A stretch of 64,000 nt of DNA. Origin: Clostridia bacterium (lineage in GTDB: Bacteria > Bacillota > Clostridia > Christensenellales > Aristaeellaceae). The position numbers and the translations under genes are program-made. Every line of letters starts with the position of its first letter. Within the stretch, counting starts at the first letter, position 1. Where the stretch lies: positions 1 to 64,000 of the forward strand of contig JAFUDS010000016.1 of the NCBI GenBank assembly GCA_017464305.1, in the 5' to 3' direction. Of this stretch, positions 53,108 to 60,643 are shown in pieces. The notes beneath the pieces were generated by a model. It was not told the origin of the DNA. It did not search any database and worked only from the letters and a program-made list of their open reading frames with translations.

Positions 53108-54313
53108 ATGACGGACAGATTGTATTACGAGAACGCCTATCTTCTTCAATTCGAAGGGAAGGTGATCGCGCAGCGAGAGGAGAAGGGGATCTGGCTGGCA
53201 TTGGATCGTTCCGCCTTCTATCCCACCTCCGGGGGCCAGCCCTACGATACGGGAGAAATCCGGTGGTCAAGGGGCGCAGTCCAGGTAACGGACGTGGAGG
53301 TGGATCAAGAGGGGGTTGTCTGGCACCAGGTGACGGGTAAAATCCCAGTGGGAGAAAACGTTCAGGGCCGCATCGATGCGGATCGCCGGCGGGATCATAT
53401 GGAGCAGCACGGGGGAGAGCATATGCTGGCCGGCGCCCTCTGGGAAAAGCTGGGGGGCACCACCATCGGTCTGCATCTGGGAAAGGAAGATAGCAGCATT
53501 GACGTGCAGATGCCGGATGGGCGAACCCATTTGACGGAGGACGAAATCCAGATGCTGGAGGATACGGTGAATGGCCGAATCCGGTTGGACGCGCCCATCC
53601 GATGCTGGTTCCCTACGGACGAGGAATTGCAGACCCTGCCGCTGCGAAAAGCGCCTACCGTGACAGAGCATGTTCGCATCGTCGCCATGGGGGATTTTGA
53701 AATGGTGGCTTGTGGAGGAACCCACCCCTCCAGCACGGGACAGATTGGCCAGATCAAGATTCTGAGTGCTGTCCCCAGCAAAGGGAAAATCCGGGTGACC
53801 TTTGTCTGCGGACAGCGGGCGGAGAAGCTGTTCCAGGTGTACATGCGCTCCGCTCATAAGGCAGGGAATGTGCTCAGCTGCCCTGTAGTGAAGCTGGCGT
53901 CCAGTGCTGGAGAGCTGAAAGCCAGGCTGGCGGAAGCGGAAAGACAGGTGCACCGATTTGAAACGGAACGCATTCTGAATCAGATATACGAGGCAGAGGA
54001 GACGGAGAGCCTGAAGGGGGTAGCGCTAAGCCTCGTGCTAATGGATCCGGCGGATAGCAGACCTGTGGCGGAAGCCGTAAGCAAATACATCGCGGAGGAC
54101 GGCAAAGTATTGCTGCTGAGCTTTGGAGAACGGCTAACCTTTGCCCGCAGCCAGGATGTGGACATTGACATGAATGAGCTGATCCGGCGGGTGGCCCGGG
54201 GCGGCGGCCGGCCGGAGCTGGCCAGCGGAGCAGGCATTTCCACCTGCGCGGAGGTAGCGAAGAAGATTTTGATCACGGAGGGGAAGGGCAAAACATGGCG
54301 GAAGAAGAGCTGA
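53108..54313 (+). CDS. AlaX-type alanyl-tRNA editing protein with DHHA1 domain
   Basis: A 401-residue free-standing relative of the alanyl-tRNA synthetase editing domain, which hydrolyses Ser-tRNA(Ala) or Gly-tRNA(Ala). SAFYPTSGGQPYDTG opens the fold. The zinc ligands are H101 and H105 in QHGGEHMLAG and the cysteine/histidine of VACGGTHPSSTGQIG. The C-terminal DHHA1-like domain (about 310-390) carries GGGRPELASGAG. The ATG has a GGAAGC site. It overlaps the next gene by 19 bases. Confidence 0.9.
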   Translation: MTDRLYYENAYLLQFEGKVIAQREEKGIWLALDRSAFYPTSGGQPYDTGEIRWSRGAVQVTDVEVDQEGVVWHQVTGKIPVGENVQGRIDADRRRDHMEQHGGEHMLAGALWEKLGGTTIGLHLGKEDSSIDVQMPDGRTHLTEDEIQMLEDTVNGRIRLDAPIRCWFPTDEELQTLPLRKAPTVTEHVRIVAMGDFEMVACGGTHPSSTGQIGQIKILSAVPSKGKIRVTFVCGQRAEKLFQVYMRSAHKAGNVLSCPVVKLASSAGELKARLAEAERQVHRFETERILNQIYEAEETESLKGVALSLVLMDPADSRPVAEAVSKYIAEDGKVLLLSFGERLTFARSQDVDIDMNELIRRVARGGGRPELASGAGISTCAEVAKKILITEGKGKTWRKKS

Positions 54314-54534
54314 TCCGGATTCGATGGCATGTGGACAGGGAGAAGGATCCCTGCGAGTATATGCTGGTGAGCCAGCATCCGGATTACCCTGATCTGGTGG
54401 TCAGCATCAGCAGCGCCGAGGTGACGGAACGGGTGGCCAAGGCCCGGCTTATGGAGATGATGTACAGCCTGGGGGCGGAGAAGGGGATTCCCGCCCGGCG
54501 GCTGCGCTTCAAAATCAACGGAATCGAAGAATAG
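54295..54534 (+). CDS. Small hypothetical protein downstream of alaX
   Basis: A 79-residue soluble protein with no recognised family (IRIRWHVDREKDPCEYML). It overlaps the alaX-like gene by 19 bases, with a GGGGAAGGG site inside that gene. Overlap and codon use suggest a real, coupled gene. Confidence 0.55.
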   Translation: MAEEELIRIRWHVDREKDPCEYMLVSQHPDYPDLVVSISSAEVTERVAKARLMEMMYSLGAEKGIPARRLRFKINGIEE

Positions 54535-54665
54535 ACACCTGTTCCAGCATAGAAGATGAAGCGATCCGGAGAGAACACCCGCCTTTCCGCAGTGAAATCC
54601 CTATGGAATAGAAGAAAATGAAAGTCAGGGGTGGCAGATTGACGAAAATACGACAATCTGGACTC

Positions 54666-54745
54666 TTGACTTTTTTGTATTTTCGGTGTAGATTGTATCC
54701 AAAGTGCAGCGAAAAAGCATTTCGTTGCGCTTTGGAGCTGTGGAA
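54666..54745 (+). promoter_or_regulatory. Promoter and hairpin leader of the GntR gene
   Basis: TTGACT (54666-54671), 17-base spacer, TAGATT (54689-54694). The leader then forms a long hairpin: CCAAAGTGCAGCGAAA pairs imperfectly with TTTCGTTGCGCTTTGG (about 54699-54734). Confidence 0.65.
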
Positions 54746-54773
54746 TGGAGCTCCCTAAAGGAGGATGTTGTGG

Positions 54774-55460
54774 ATGTCTTTGACCTTTCAGCCGATGATG
54801 GAGAGCCGACCGATTCGCGAGATCGCCTACGAAGTATTAAAAAAGGCGATCATCACAGGGGAGATTCCCGCGGGGGAGCGCATCGTGGAGACGGATTACG
54901 CCGATCGGCTTCATATTTCCCGGACGCCCCTGCGAGAGGCCCTGCGGAAGCTGGAACGGGACGGGCTGGTGGAATATGTCATGCGCCGGGGCGTGGTAGT
55001 TCGCGCCTTTACCATCGAGGATGTGCGTGAGATTTATACCATTCGGAATGCCCTGGAGATGCTGACCCTGCCCAGCATTATTGAAAACGCCACAGCGGAG
55101 GACATCGCCTCCCTGCGGGAAAAGCTGGCGGAGATGGACCGGCTGCAGGAGAAGGACGATGTGGAGGGGCTAAGCCCCCTGGCCCGGGAATTCCACTGGC
55201 AGCTGACCTCCATCAGCCAGCAGAAGCGAATTCTGCGGGTGATTGAGGGCCAGGATGAATACATCCGCCGCTTCTCCGCCATGTCCATTCATCAGGAGAG
55301 CCGCCGGTCCGCGGCCCATCAGGAGCATCATCTGCTGGTGGACTACGTGGAAGCCAAAGACTTGGACAATTTCACGGAGCTGATGCGGAAGCATATTGAG
55401 CGCAGCATGGAAAACTGCCTAACCGCCTTGGCGGCGCAAAAACAGAACAGAGAAATCTAA
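54774..55460 (+). CDS. GntR-family transcriptional regulator, FCD type
   Basis: A 228-residue regulator. An N-terminal winged helix (IREIAYEVLKKAIITGEIPAGERIVETDYADRLHISRTPLREALRKLERDGLVEY) is followed by an all-helical FCD domain with DVREIYTIRNALEMLTLPS and late histidines (EFHWQL, HQEHHLL) that usually bind a metal and a carboxylate ligand. ATG 54774 is preferred, nine bases after GGAGG; the ATG at 54765 abuts that site. Target genes are unknown. Confidence 0.88.
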   Translation: MSLTFQPMMESRPIREIAYEVLKKAIITGEIPAGERIVETDYADRLHISRTPLREALRKLERDGLVEYVMRRGVVVRAFTIEDVREIYTIRNALEMLTLPSIIENATAEDIASLREKLAEMDRLQEKDDVEGLSPLAREFHWQLTSISQQKRILRVIEGQDEYIRRFSAMSIHQESRRSAAHQEHHLLVDYVEAKDLDNFTELMRKHIERSMENCLTALAAQKQNREI

Positions 55461-55467
55461 TTTCTTC

Positions 55468-55496
55468 TTGCATTTTATCGCCCGGTATGATAGACT
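55468..55496 (+). promoter_or_regulatory. Promoter of secG
   Basis: TTGCAT (55468-55473), 17-base spacer, TAGACT (55491-55496). Confidence 0.6.
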
Positions 55497-55528
55497 AACT
55501 GGGCTACAGACGAGGAGGTTTGTTTGGT

Positions 55529-55759
55529 ATGAGTACAGTGTTATCCATCCTGTTGATTATTGACGCCCTGTTCATGATCGTGACGGTGCTGCTGCAGAGC
55601 TCTGATGACGATGGCATGGGCGCGCTCTCCGGCCGTTCCAGCGACAGCTATTTCAGCAAGAGCAAGGCCAAGACGATGGAAGCTCGCCTGGCTTTGGGGA
55701 CAAAGATTGCCGCGGCGATTTTTGTAGTTCTGAGCCTGCTGGTGCTGCTGATCAAATAA
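55529..55759 (+). CDS. secG: Protein translocase subunit SecG
   Basis: A 76-residue membrane protein with two helices (VLSILLIIDALFMIVTVLL and AAAIFVVLSLLVLLI) joined by a QSSDDDGMGALSGRSSDSYFSKSKAKT loop, as in SecG. It assists SecYE during protein export. ATG 55529 lies nine bases after GAGGAGG. Confidence 0.9.
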   Translation: MSTVLSILLIIDALFMIVTVLLQSSDDDGMGALSGRSSDSYFSKSKAKTMEARLALGTKIAAAIFVVLSLLVLLIK

Positions 55760-55773
55760 GACAGCCGGTCATA

Positions 55774-55798
55774 AAAATGCCCTTCGGGGCATTTTTTT
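55774..55798 (+). terminator. Terminator of secG
   Basis: AAATGCCC and GGGCATTT pair around a TTCG-type loop, followed by seven T. Confidence 0.85.
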
Positions 55799-55800
55799 AG

Positions 55801-55829
55801 TTGAGCGGGGGGAATTTGTGAGGTATAAT
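55801..55829 (+). promoter_or_regulatory. Promoter of murB-rapZ-whiA
   Basis: TTGAGC (55801-55806), 17-base spacer, TATAAT (55824-55829). Confidence 0.7.
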
Positions 55830-55876
55830 AAACCGAAGCGAAAAGGATTTTCGTGGCTTAGAGGAGAGAGTAGGCT

Positions 55877-56758
55877 TTGTTTGAACGCTTTCAGACAATT
55901 GAACACGCGCCCATGCGTGATTATACCACCCTGCGGCTGGGCGGGCCGGCGGATTGGCTGGTGACGCCCCGATCCACCCGGGAGCTGATTCAGGTTTTAT
56001 CGGAAGCTCGGGAGGCAGCCCTACCGGTGACCGTCATTGGACATGGCAGCAATTTGCTGGTGCTGGATGGCGGGATTCGCGGGCTGGTGATTCGCATGGC
56101 CCAGGGCCTGCGAGACTGCTTCGTACAGGGGAACCTCCTGGTGGCGGATGCGGGAGTCATGATGGGCGCTGCGGCGAATTTGGCGGCGGAGAAGGGCCTC
56201 AGCGGGCTGGAGTTTGCCTCCGGCATTCCTGGCACCGTGGGGGGCGGCGTCCTCATGAACGCAGGCGCCTACGGCGGGGAAATGAGCCAAGTTGTACAGG
56301 AGGTGACCATTGCCCATCGGGATGGCACCCTGGAAACCAGAGAGAAGGATGCCCTGGCCTTTGGATACCGGGCCAGCACTCTGCAGGCGGGGGAGGATAT
56401 CGTCTGCCAGGTGACCATGAGACTGAATACCGGCGATACAGCGGCCATTCGGGAAAAGATGAGCGAGCTGAACCGCCAGCGGAGGGATAAGCAGCCCCTG
56501 GATGTGCCCAGCGCCGGCAGCGCTTTTAAGCGGCCGGAAGGGGCCTACGCTGCGGCGCTGATCGATCAGTGCGGGCTGAAGGGCTATGCCGTGGGCGGCG
56601 CCAGAGTCAGCACCAAGCACGCTGGTTTCCTGGTGAACACAGGGGACAGCGCCCAGGATTTTTTTGAGCTCATGAAAAGCGTACAGCGCATCGTGGAGGA
56701 AAGAACAGGGATTCATTTGGAACCGGAGATCAAAATCATGGGGGAAGACATCAAATAA
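55877..56758 (+). CDS. murB: UDP-N-acetylenolpyruvoylglucosamine reductase
   Basis: A 293-residue FAD enzyme that makes UDP-N-acetylmuramate for peptidoglycan. The FAD domain has LRLGGPADWLVTP, IGHGSNLLVLDGGIRGLVI and LEFASGIPGTVGGGVLMNAGAYGGEM. The C-terminal part has PSAGSAFKRPEGAYAAALID and VSTKHAGFLVNTGDSAQDF. It is the short type IIa form. The start is TTG 55877, after GAGGAGAGAG. It heads the murB-rapZ-whiA group. Confidence 0.96.
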   Translation: MFERFQTIEHAPMRDYTTLRLGGPADWLVTPRSTRELIQVLSEAREAALPVTVIGHGSNLLVLDGGIRGLVIRMAQGLRDCFVQGNLLVADAGVMMGAAANLAAEKGLSGLEFASGIPGTVGGGVLMNAGAYGGEMSQVVQEVTIAHRDGTLETREKDALAFGYRASTLQAGEDIVCQVTMRLNTGDTAAIREKMSELNRQRRDKQPLDVPSAGSAFKRPEGAYAAALIDQCGLKGYAVGGARVSTKHAGFLVNTGDSAQDFFELMKSVQRIVEERTGIHLEPEIKIMGEDIK

Positions 56759-56779
56759 GTCCAAGGAGGATCATCATTC

Positions 56780-57682
56780 ATGAGGTATTTGATCGTGACG
56801 GGGCAAAGCGGCGCGGGGAAGACGGCCTGCGTGCATTTTTTGGAGGATCAGGGCAGCTTCTGCATGGATAACATGCCGCCGATGATGCTGCCTAAACTGG
56901 TGGAGGCTTTTTCAGCCGCGCCCATTCGGCAAAGCACGGTGACCATCGCTATGGACGTTCGCAGCGGGGAGTTCTTCGACGCGGACGCGGTGGCGGGGAT
57001 GATCAGCGAACTACGAAAAATGGGCCATCGGATGGATATTATCTTTCTGGAGGCCAGCGATGAAACCCTGCTGGACAGGTATAAAGAGAGCAGACGGGAT
57101 CACCCCCTGACTCAGGAAGGCTTGACGCTGATGGAGGCCATCGCGGAGGAGCGGACCCGGCTGCAGCCTCTGCGGGAAACGGCGAATTATGTCATCGATA
57201 CCACCGGGCTGCGCTCCCGGGCCATGGTGTCCTTGCTGAAGAAGACGCTGGGGAAGCTGGACGAGACGGAGACTCCCTCCATGCGGGCAGAGGTCATGAG
57301 CTTTGGATTCAAGCGGGGGCTGCCCCGGCAGGCGGATCTGGTGATGGACGTTCGATTCCTGCCCAACCCCTTCTATATCGAAAGCCTGCGGACGCACAGC
57401 GGCCTGGACGCGGATGTGCGGGATTATGTCATGGATAATCCCTTGACCCAGGAATTCGTGGCGCAATGGAAAAACATGCTGAATTTTCTGATCCCTCATT
57501 ATCAGGAGGAAGGGAAGCATCGGCTGGTGATTGCCGTGGGATGCACTGGCGGCGCCCATCGCTCTGTGGCCATCGCGGAGGCCATTGGCGATTTCCTGCG
57601 CAAAAGCGGCATGCCCACGGAGGTTAGCCATCGAGACATGCAGCTGGAGCAGGCCCGGTGGGAGACCACGATGGAGGATTAA
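56780..57682 (+). CDS. rapZ: RNase adapter protein RapZ (YvcJ)
   Basis: A 300-residue P-loop protein. Walker A is VTGQSGAGKTA (GKT where GKS is usual). DNMPPMMLPKLVEAF, GLPRQADLVMDVRFLPNPFYIESLR and VGCTGGAHRSVAIAEAI are family motifs, with A in place of the usual Q in the last. In E. coli it binds glucosamine-6-phosphate and guides decay of small RNAs; in Firmicutes its role is less clear. It starts 21 bases after murB. Confidence 0.95.
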   Translation: MRYLIVTGQSGAGKTACVHFLEDQGSFCMDNMPPMMLPKLVEAFSAAPIRQSTVTIAMDVRSGEFFDADAVAGMISELRKMGHRMDIIFLEASDETLLDRYKESRRDHPLTQEGLTLMEAIAEERTRLQPLRETANYVIDTTGLRSRAMVSLLKKTLGKLDETETPSMRAEVMSFGFKRGLPRQADLVMDVRFLPNPFYIESLRTHSGLDADVRDYVMDNPLTQEFVAQWKNMLNFLIPHYQEEGKHRLVIAVGCTGGAHRSVAIAEAIGDFLRKSGMPTEVSHRDMQLEQARWETTMED

Positions 57683-57685
57683 CCC

Positions 57686-58648
57686 ATGGCCAGGCGAGAA
57701 GAAGGGCTCAGCTTTTCCTCCCGGGTGAAGGAGGAGCTGGTTCGCCTGCCCCTGGGGAAAAGCTGCTGTCAGCTGAGCGAAATCGGCGCCTTGACCCAGA
57801 CCTCTGGGCATCTGTCCTTCCGGGGGCGGGGACGCATCACGGTCCATTACCGAATGGAAAATACCGGCGCCGCCCGGCGGCTTTTCCAATTGCTGAAGAC
57901 CCGGATCGGCGTCAGCCCCCTGCTGCATTACACGCAGACGAAGAAATTAGGCGGAAGGCGGACCTGGGTGCTCACGCTGAACGAGGCGGATTCCCGCGTG
58001 CTGCTCACCGCGCTGCATATGATCGAGATGGACGAGGCAGGGGAGGTCACTCTGCGGCGCACGGTTCCCCGGCACCCTTTGACCAGACAGTGCTGCCGTC
58101 GGGCTTTCCTGCGGGGGGCGTTCTTAGGGGCCGGGACCATGTCGAATCCGGAAAAAGGGTACCATCTGGAGTGGAAGGCGGAGGATGACCGGCTGCTGGA
58201 TACCCTGCAGAAGCTGATCGAAAAAAGCGACTTACCCTTCCACAGCTATGAGCGCAAGGGGCAAAGGGTGGTCTATCTGAAGGAAGCGGACCAGATCGCG
58301 GCCGCGTTAGCCTTGATGGGAGCCTCCGGCAGCGTGCTGAAGATGGAAAATATCCGCGTGCGCAAGCAAACCAGACTGCAGGCTACCCGGGCAGCCAATT
58401 GCGACGAGCATAACAGCGAACGGATGCTGGACGCGGCGCAAAAACAGGCGGAAGCCTGCCGAAACATCAGTCTGCAGCAAGGCCTGTTTACACTACCGCC
58501 GGCCCTGCGGGAGATGGCCCGGGCCCGGATGGAAAATCCGGACATGAGTTTGACGGAATTAGGCGAGATGATGGAACCGAAGCTGAGCAAAAGCGCGGTG
58601 AATCATCGCATGAGACGATTGATGGAAATCGCGGAGGGATTGGAGTAA
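57686..58648 (+). CDS. whiA: WhiA sporulation/division regulator
   Basis: A 320-residue DNA-binding protein with an N-terminal homing-endonuclease-like domain (SFSSRVKEELVRLP; RGAFLGAGTMSNPEKGYHLEW) and a C-terminal helix-turn-helix (NPDMSLTELGEMMEPKLSKSAVNHRMRRLMEIAE). It acts in cell division control in Firmicutes and sporulation in Actinobacteria. It begins three bases after the rapZ stop. Confidence 0.95.
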   Translation: MARREEGLSFSSRVKEELVRLPLGKSCCQLSEIGALTQTSGHLSFRGRGRITVHYRMENTGAARRLFQLLKTRIGVSPLLHYTQTKKLGGRRTWVLTLNEADSRVLLTALHMIEMDEAGEVTLRRTVPRHPLTRQCCRRAFLRGAFLGAGTMSNPEKGYHLEWKAEDDRLLDTLQKLIEKSDLPFHSYERKGQRVVYLKEADQIAAALALMGASGSVLKMENIRVRKQTRLQATRAANCDEHNSERMLDAAQKQAEACRNISLQQGLFTLPPALREMARARMENPDMSLTELGEMMEPKLSKSAVNHRMRRLMEIAEGLE

Positions 58649-58651
58649 AAC

Positions 58652-60643
58652 ATGCTGCTGGCGGTTGGATACTTTATATGCTTCCAGATCCTGGGGCTCG
58701 TAAGCGTTCGATGGCTGCTGCCCCGGCGGCGCCCGCTGGACCGGATTTGGCTGGGCTTGAGCTTCGGGACGCTGGAGATGATGTGGCTGCCGGCCGGCTT
58801 CGCCTTCTTCGGAAAATTTGACGCCTGGGCCCATGTGCTGGCACTGGCTGTCGGTGGGGGGATTGCGCTGCTTTGCTGGCTCCTGCGGGATCGACGCTCG
58901 CTGCGGGGCTGGGATGAGGAAGAAAGCGCCCTTTTCCGCCAGATGCTCTGGTTTGTGGTGCCCATGACCATCCTGGGCGGCTATTTACAGTATTCCCACG
59001 TGATGCGGGTGGACGAATATGGCAACTGGAACGTGGGGCAAAGCACCTATGGGGATTTGCCCATGCATCTCAGCTTCATCACCGGGCTGGTGGGGAAGCA
59101 TTTTCCCGCAGATTATCCCTTCTACCCCGGGCACCGGCTGAGCTATCCCTTTCTGGCGGACAGCCTGAGCTCCAGCTTCTATCTGATGGGGTGCAGCCTG
59201 CAGGCGGCAACCACGCTGCCTGGGACCTATCTGATGGCACTGTGCTATGCGGGGGTGCTGATCCTGGGCCGGGAGATGACCACGGGAAAGAAGACCATTT
59301 TGCTGGCGGCGGCGCTGTTCTTCTTCAACGGGGGGCTGGGCTTCCTCTACGATTTCGATCAGGCGGCAGGATATAACGCCACCGGCGGGCTACGGGTGCA
59401 GGACCGACTGCGAAATATCCTGGAGGGATATTATAAAACCCCCACCAATCAGCCAGAGCCAAATAACCTGAGATGGAGCAATGTGATCGCGGATCTGATG
59501 ATCCCCCAGCGGACGCTGCTGGGCGGATGGGCCATGGGGCTTCCCTGCTTCTACCTGCTGGAGACCCTTTTCCGCCCCGATTTGCGAAACAAGCGGGGAG
59601 ATCTGCGAGGCTTGCTGCTGCTGGGAATCTGGGCCGGGGCGCTGCCGCTGATCCATACCCATACCTTTGTGGCACTGGCGCTGAGCTCTATGGGCGTCAT
59701 GGGCTATGATCTGATTCATGGCGGGAAAGCCCGTGGATGGACGCGAGGGGAGATTCTCCTGAGATACCTGATCTATGGCAGCCTGGCCGCGGTGTTGGCC
59801 CTGCCCCAATTGATCGGCTTTACCTTTGCCCAGGCCTTCCAGCCGGGGGACAGTCATCCCAGCTTTATCCAATTCCAGTTCAATTGGGTGAATAATCCCT
59901 CCGGAAACGGAATGCGTGATTTTTATATTTGGTTCTATGTAAAGAACATCGGCCTGCCCTTCCTGATGCTTCTGTTGGCGGCGGCGGAGAAGGACCCAAG
60001 GCAGCGGCGGCTGTTTAGCGGGATGATTCTGATCGTGCTGGCGGCAGAGCTGATCCGCTTCCAGCCCAATGAATACGACAACAACAAGCTGCTTTATCTG
60101 GCCTGGATGTTTGGCTGCATGATCGTCAGCAACTGGGCGGCCCGGGTCTGGCGGATGCTAAAGGGTCTGCGGGGCCGGGGCTGGATGGCCGCGGGCCTGG
60201 CGGTGGTTCTGTTTCTGAGCCCGGCGCTGACGATTGCCCGGGAATGGGTTTCCACCTATCAGGCCTTCAGCGCCAGCGCCGTGGCCGCGGGGGTCTATGC
60301 CCGGGAGGAGACGGAACCGGAGGCCACATTCCTGACAGGAACGCAGCACCTGAATCCCATCGCCTCCATCGCCGGCAGAACCATCGTCTGTGGGCCGGAT
60401 CTCTGGCTGTACTGGCATGGCTTCGACACCTGGGAGCGGCAGATGGATTTGACGCGATTCTATGAAGCGCCGGAGGAGAACCAGGATGTGATTGAAAAGT
60501 ATGACGTGGATTACATCTATGTCTCCTCCTATGAGCGCAGCAGCTATGAGGTGGACGAGGCAGCGTTGGAAAGGAATTATGACATGATTTTCAGCAATAG
60601 CGAAGCAAATATTTATCAAGTAAAACGGGAGGGAAGACCATGA
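58652..60643 (+). CDS. Large polytopic membrane protein (GT-C-like)
   Basis: A 663-residue protein with about 12 hydrophobic helices. DEYGNWNVGQSTYGDLPMHLSFI is in the first extracellular loop, where GT-C glycosyltransferases carry an acidic motif. A long C-terminal region (about 545-663) with FLTGTQHLNPIASIAGRTIVCGPDLWLYWHG is extracellular. A lipid-linked glycosyltransferase role is a guess from topology. It follows whiA by three bases and overlaps the GH3 gene by four. Confidence 0.65.
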   Translation: MLLAVGYFICFQILGLVSVRWLLPRRRPLDRIWLGLSFGTLEMMWLPAGFAFFGKFDAWAHVLALAVGGGIALLCWLLRDRRSLRGWDEEESALFRQMLWFVVPMTILGGYLQYSHVMRVDEYGNWNVGQSTYGDLPMHLSFITGLVGKHFPADYPFYPGHRLSYPFLADSLSSSFYLMGCSLQAATTLPGTYLMALCYAGVLILGREMTTGKKTILLAAALFFFNGGLGFLYDFDQAAGYNATGGLRVQDRLRNILEGYYKTPTNQPEPNNLRWSNVIADLMIPQRTLLGGWAMGLPCFYLLETLFRPDLRNKRGDLRGLLLLGIWAGALPLIHTHTFVALALSSMGVMGYDLIHGGKARGWTRGEILLRYLIYGSLAAVLALPQLIGFTFAQAFQPGDSHPSFIQFQFNWVNNPSGNGMRDFYIWFYVKNIGLPFLMLLLAAAEKDPRQRRLFSGMILIVLAAELIRFQPNEYDNNKLLYLAWMFGCMIVSNWAARVWRMLKGLRGRGWMAAGLAVVLFLSPALTIAREWVSTYQAFSASAVAAGVYAREETEPEATFLTGTQHLNPIASIAGRTIVCGPDLWLYWHGFDTWERQMDLTRFYEAPEENQDVIEKYDVDYIYVSSYERSSYEVDEAALERNYDMIFSNSEANIYQVKREGRP

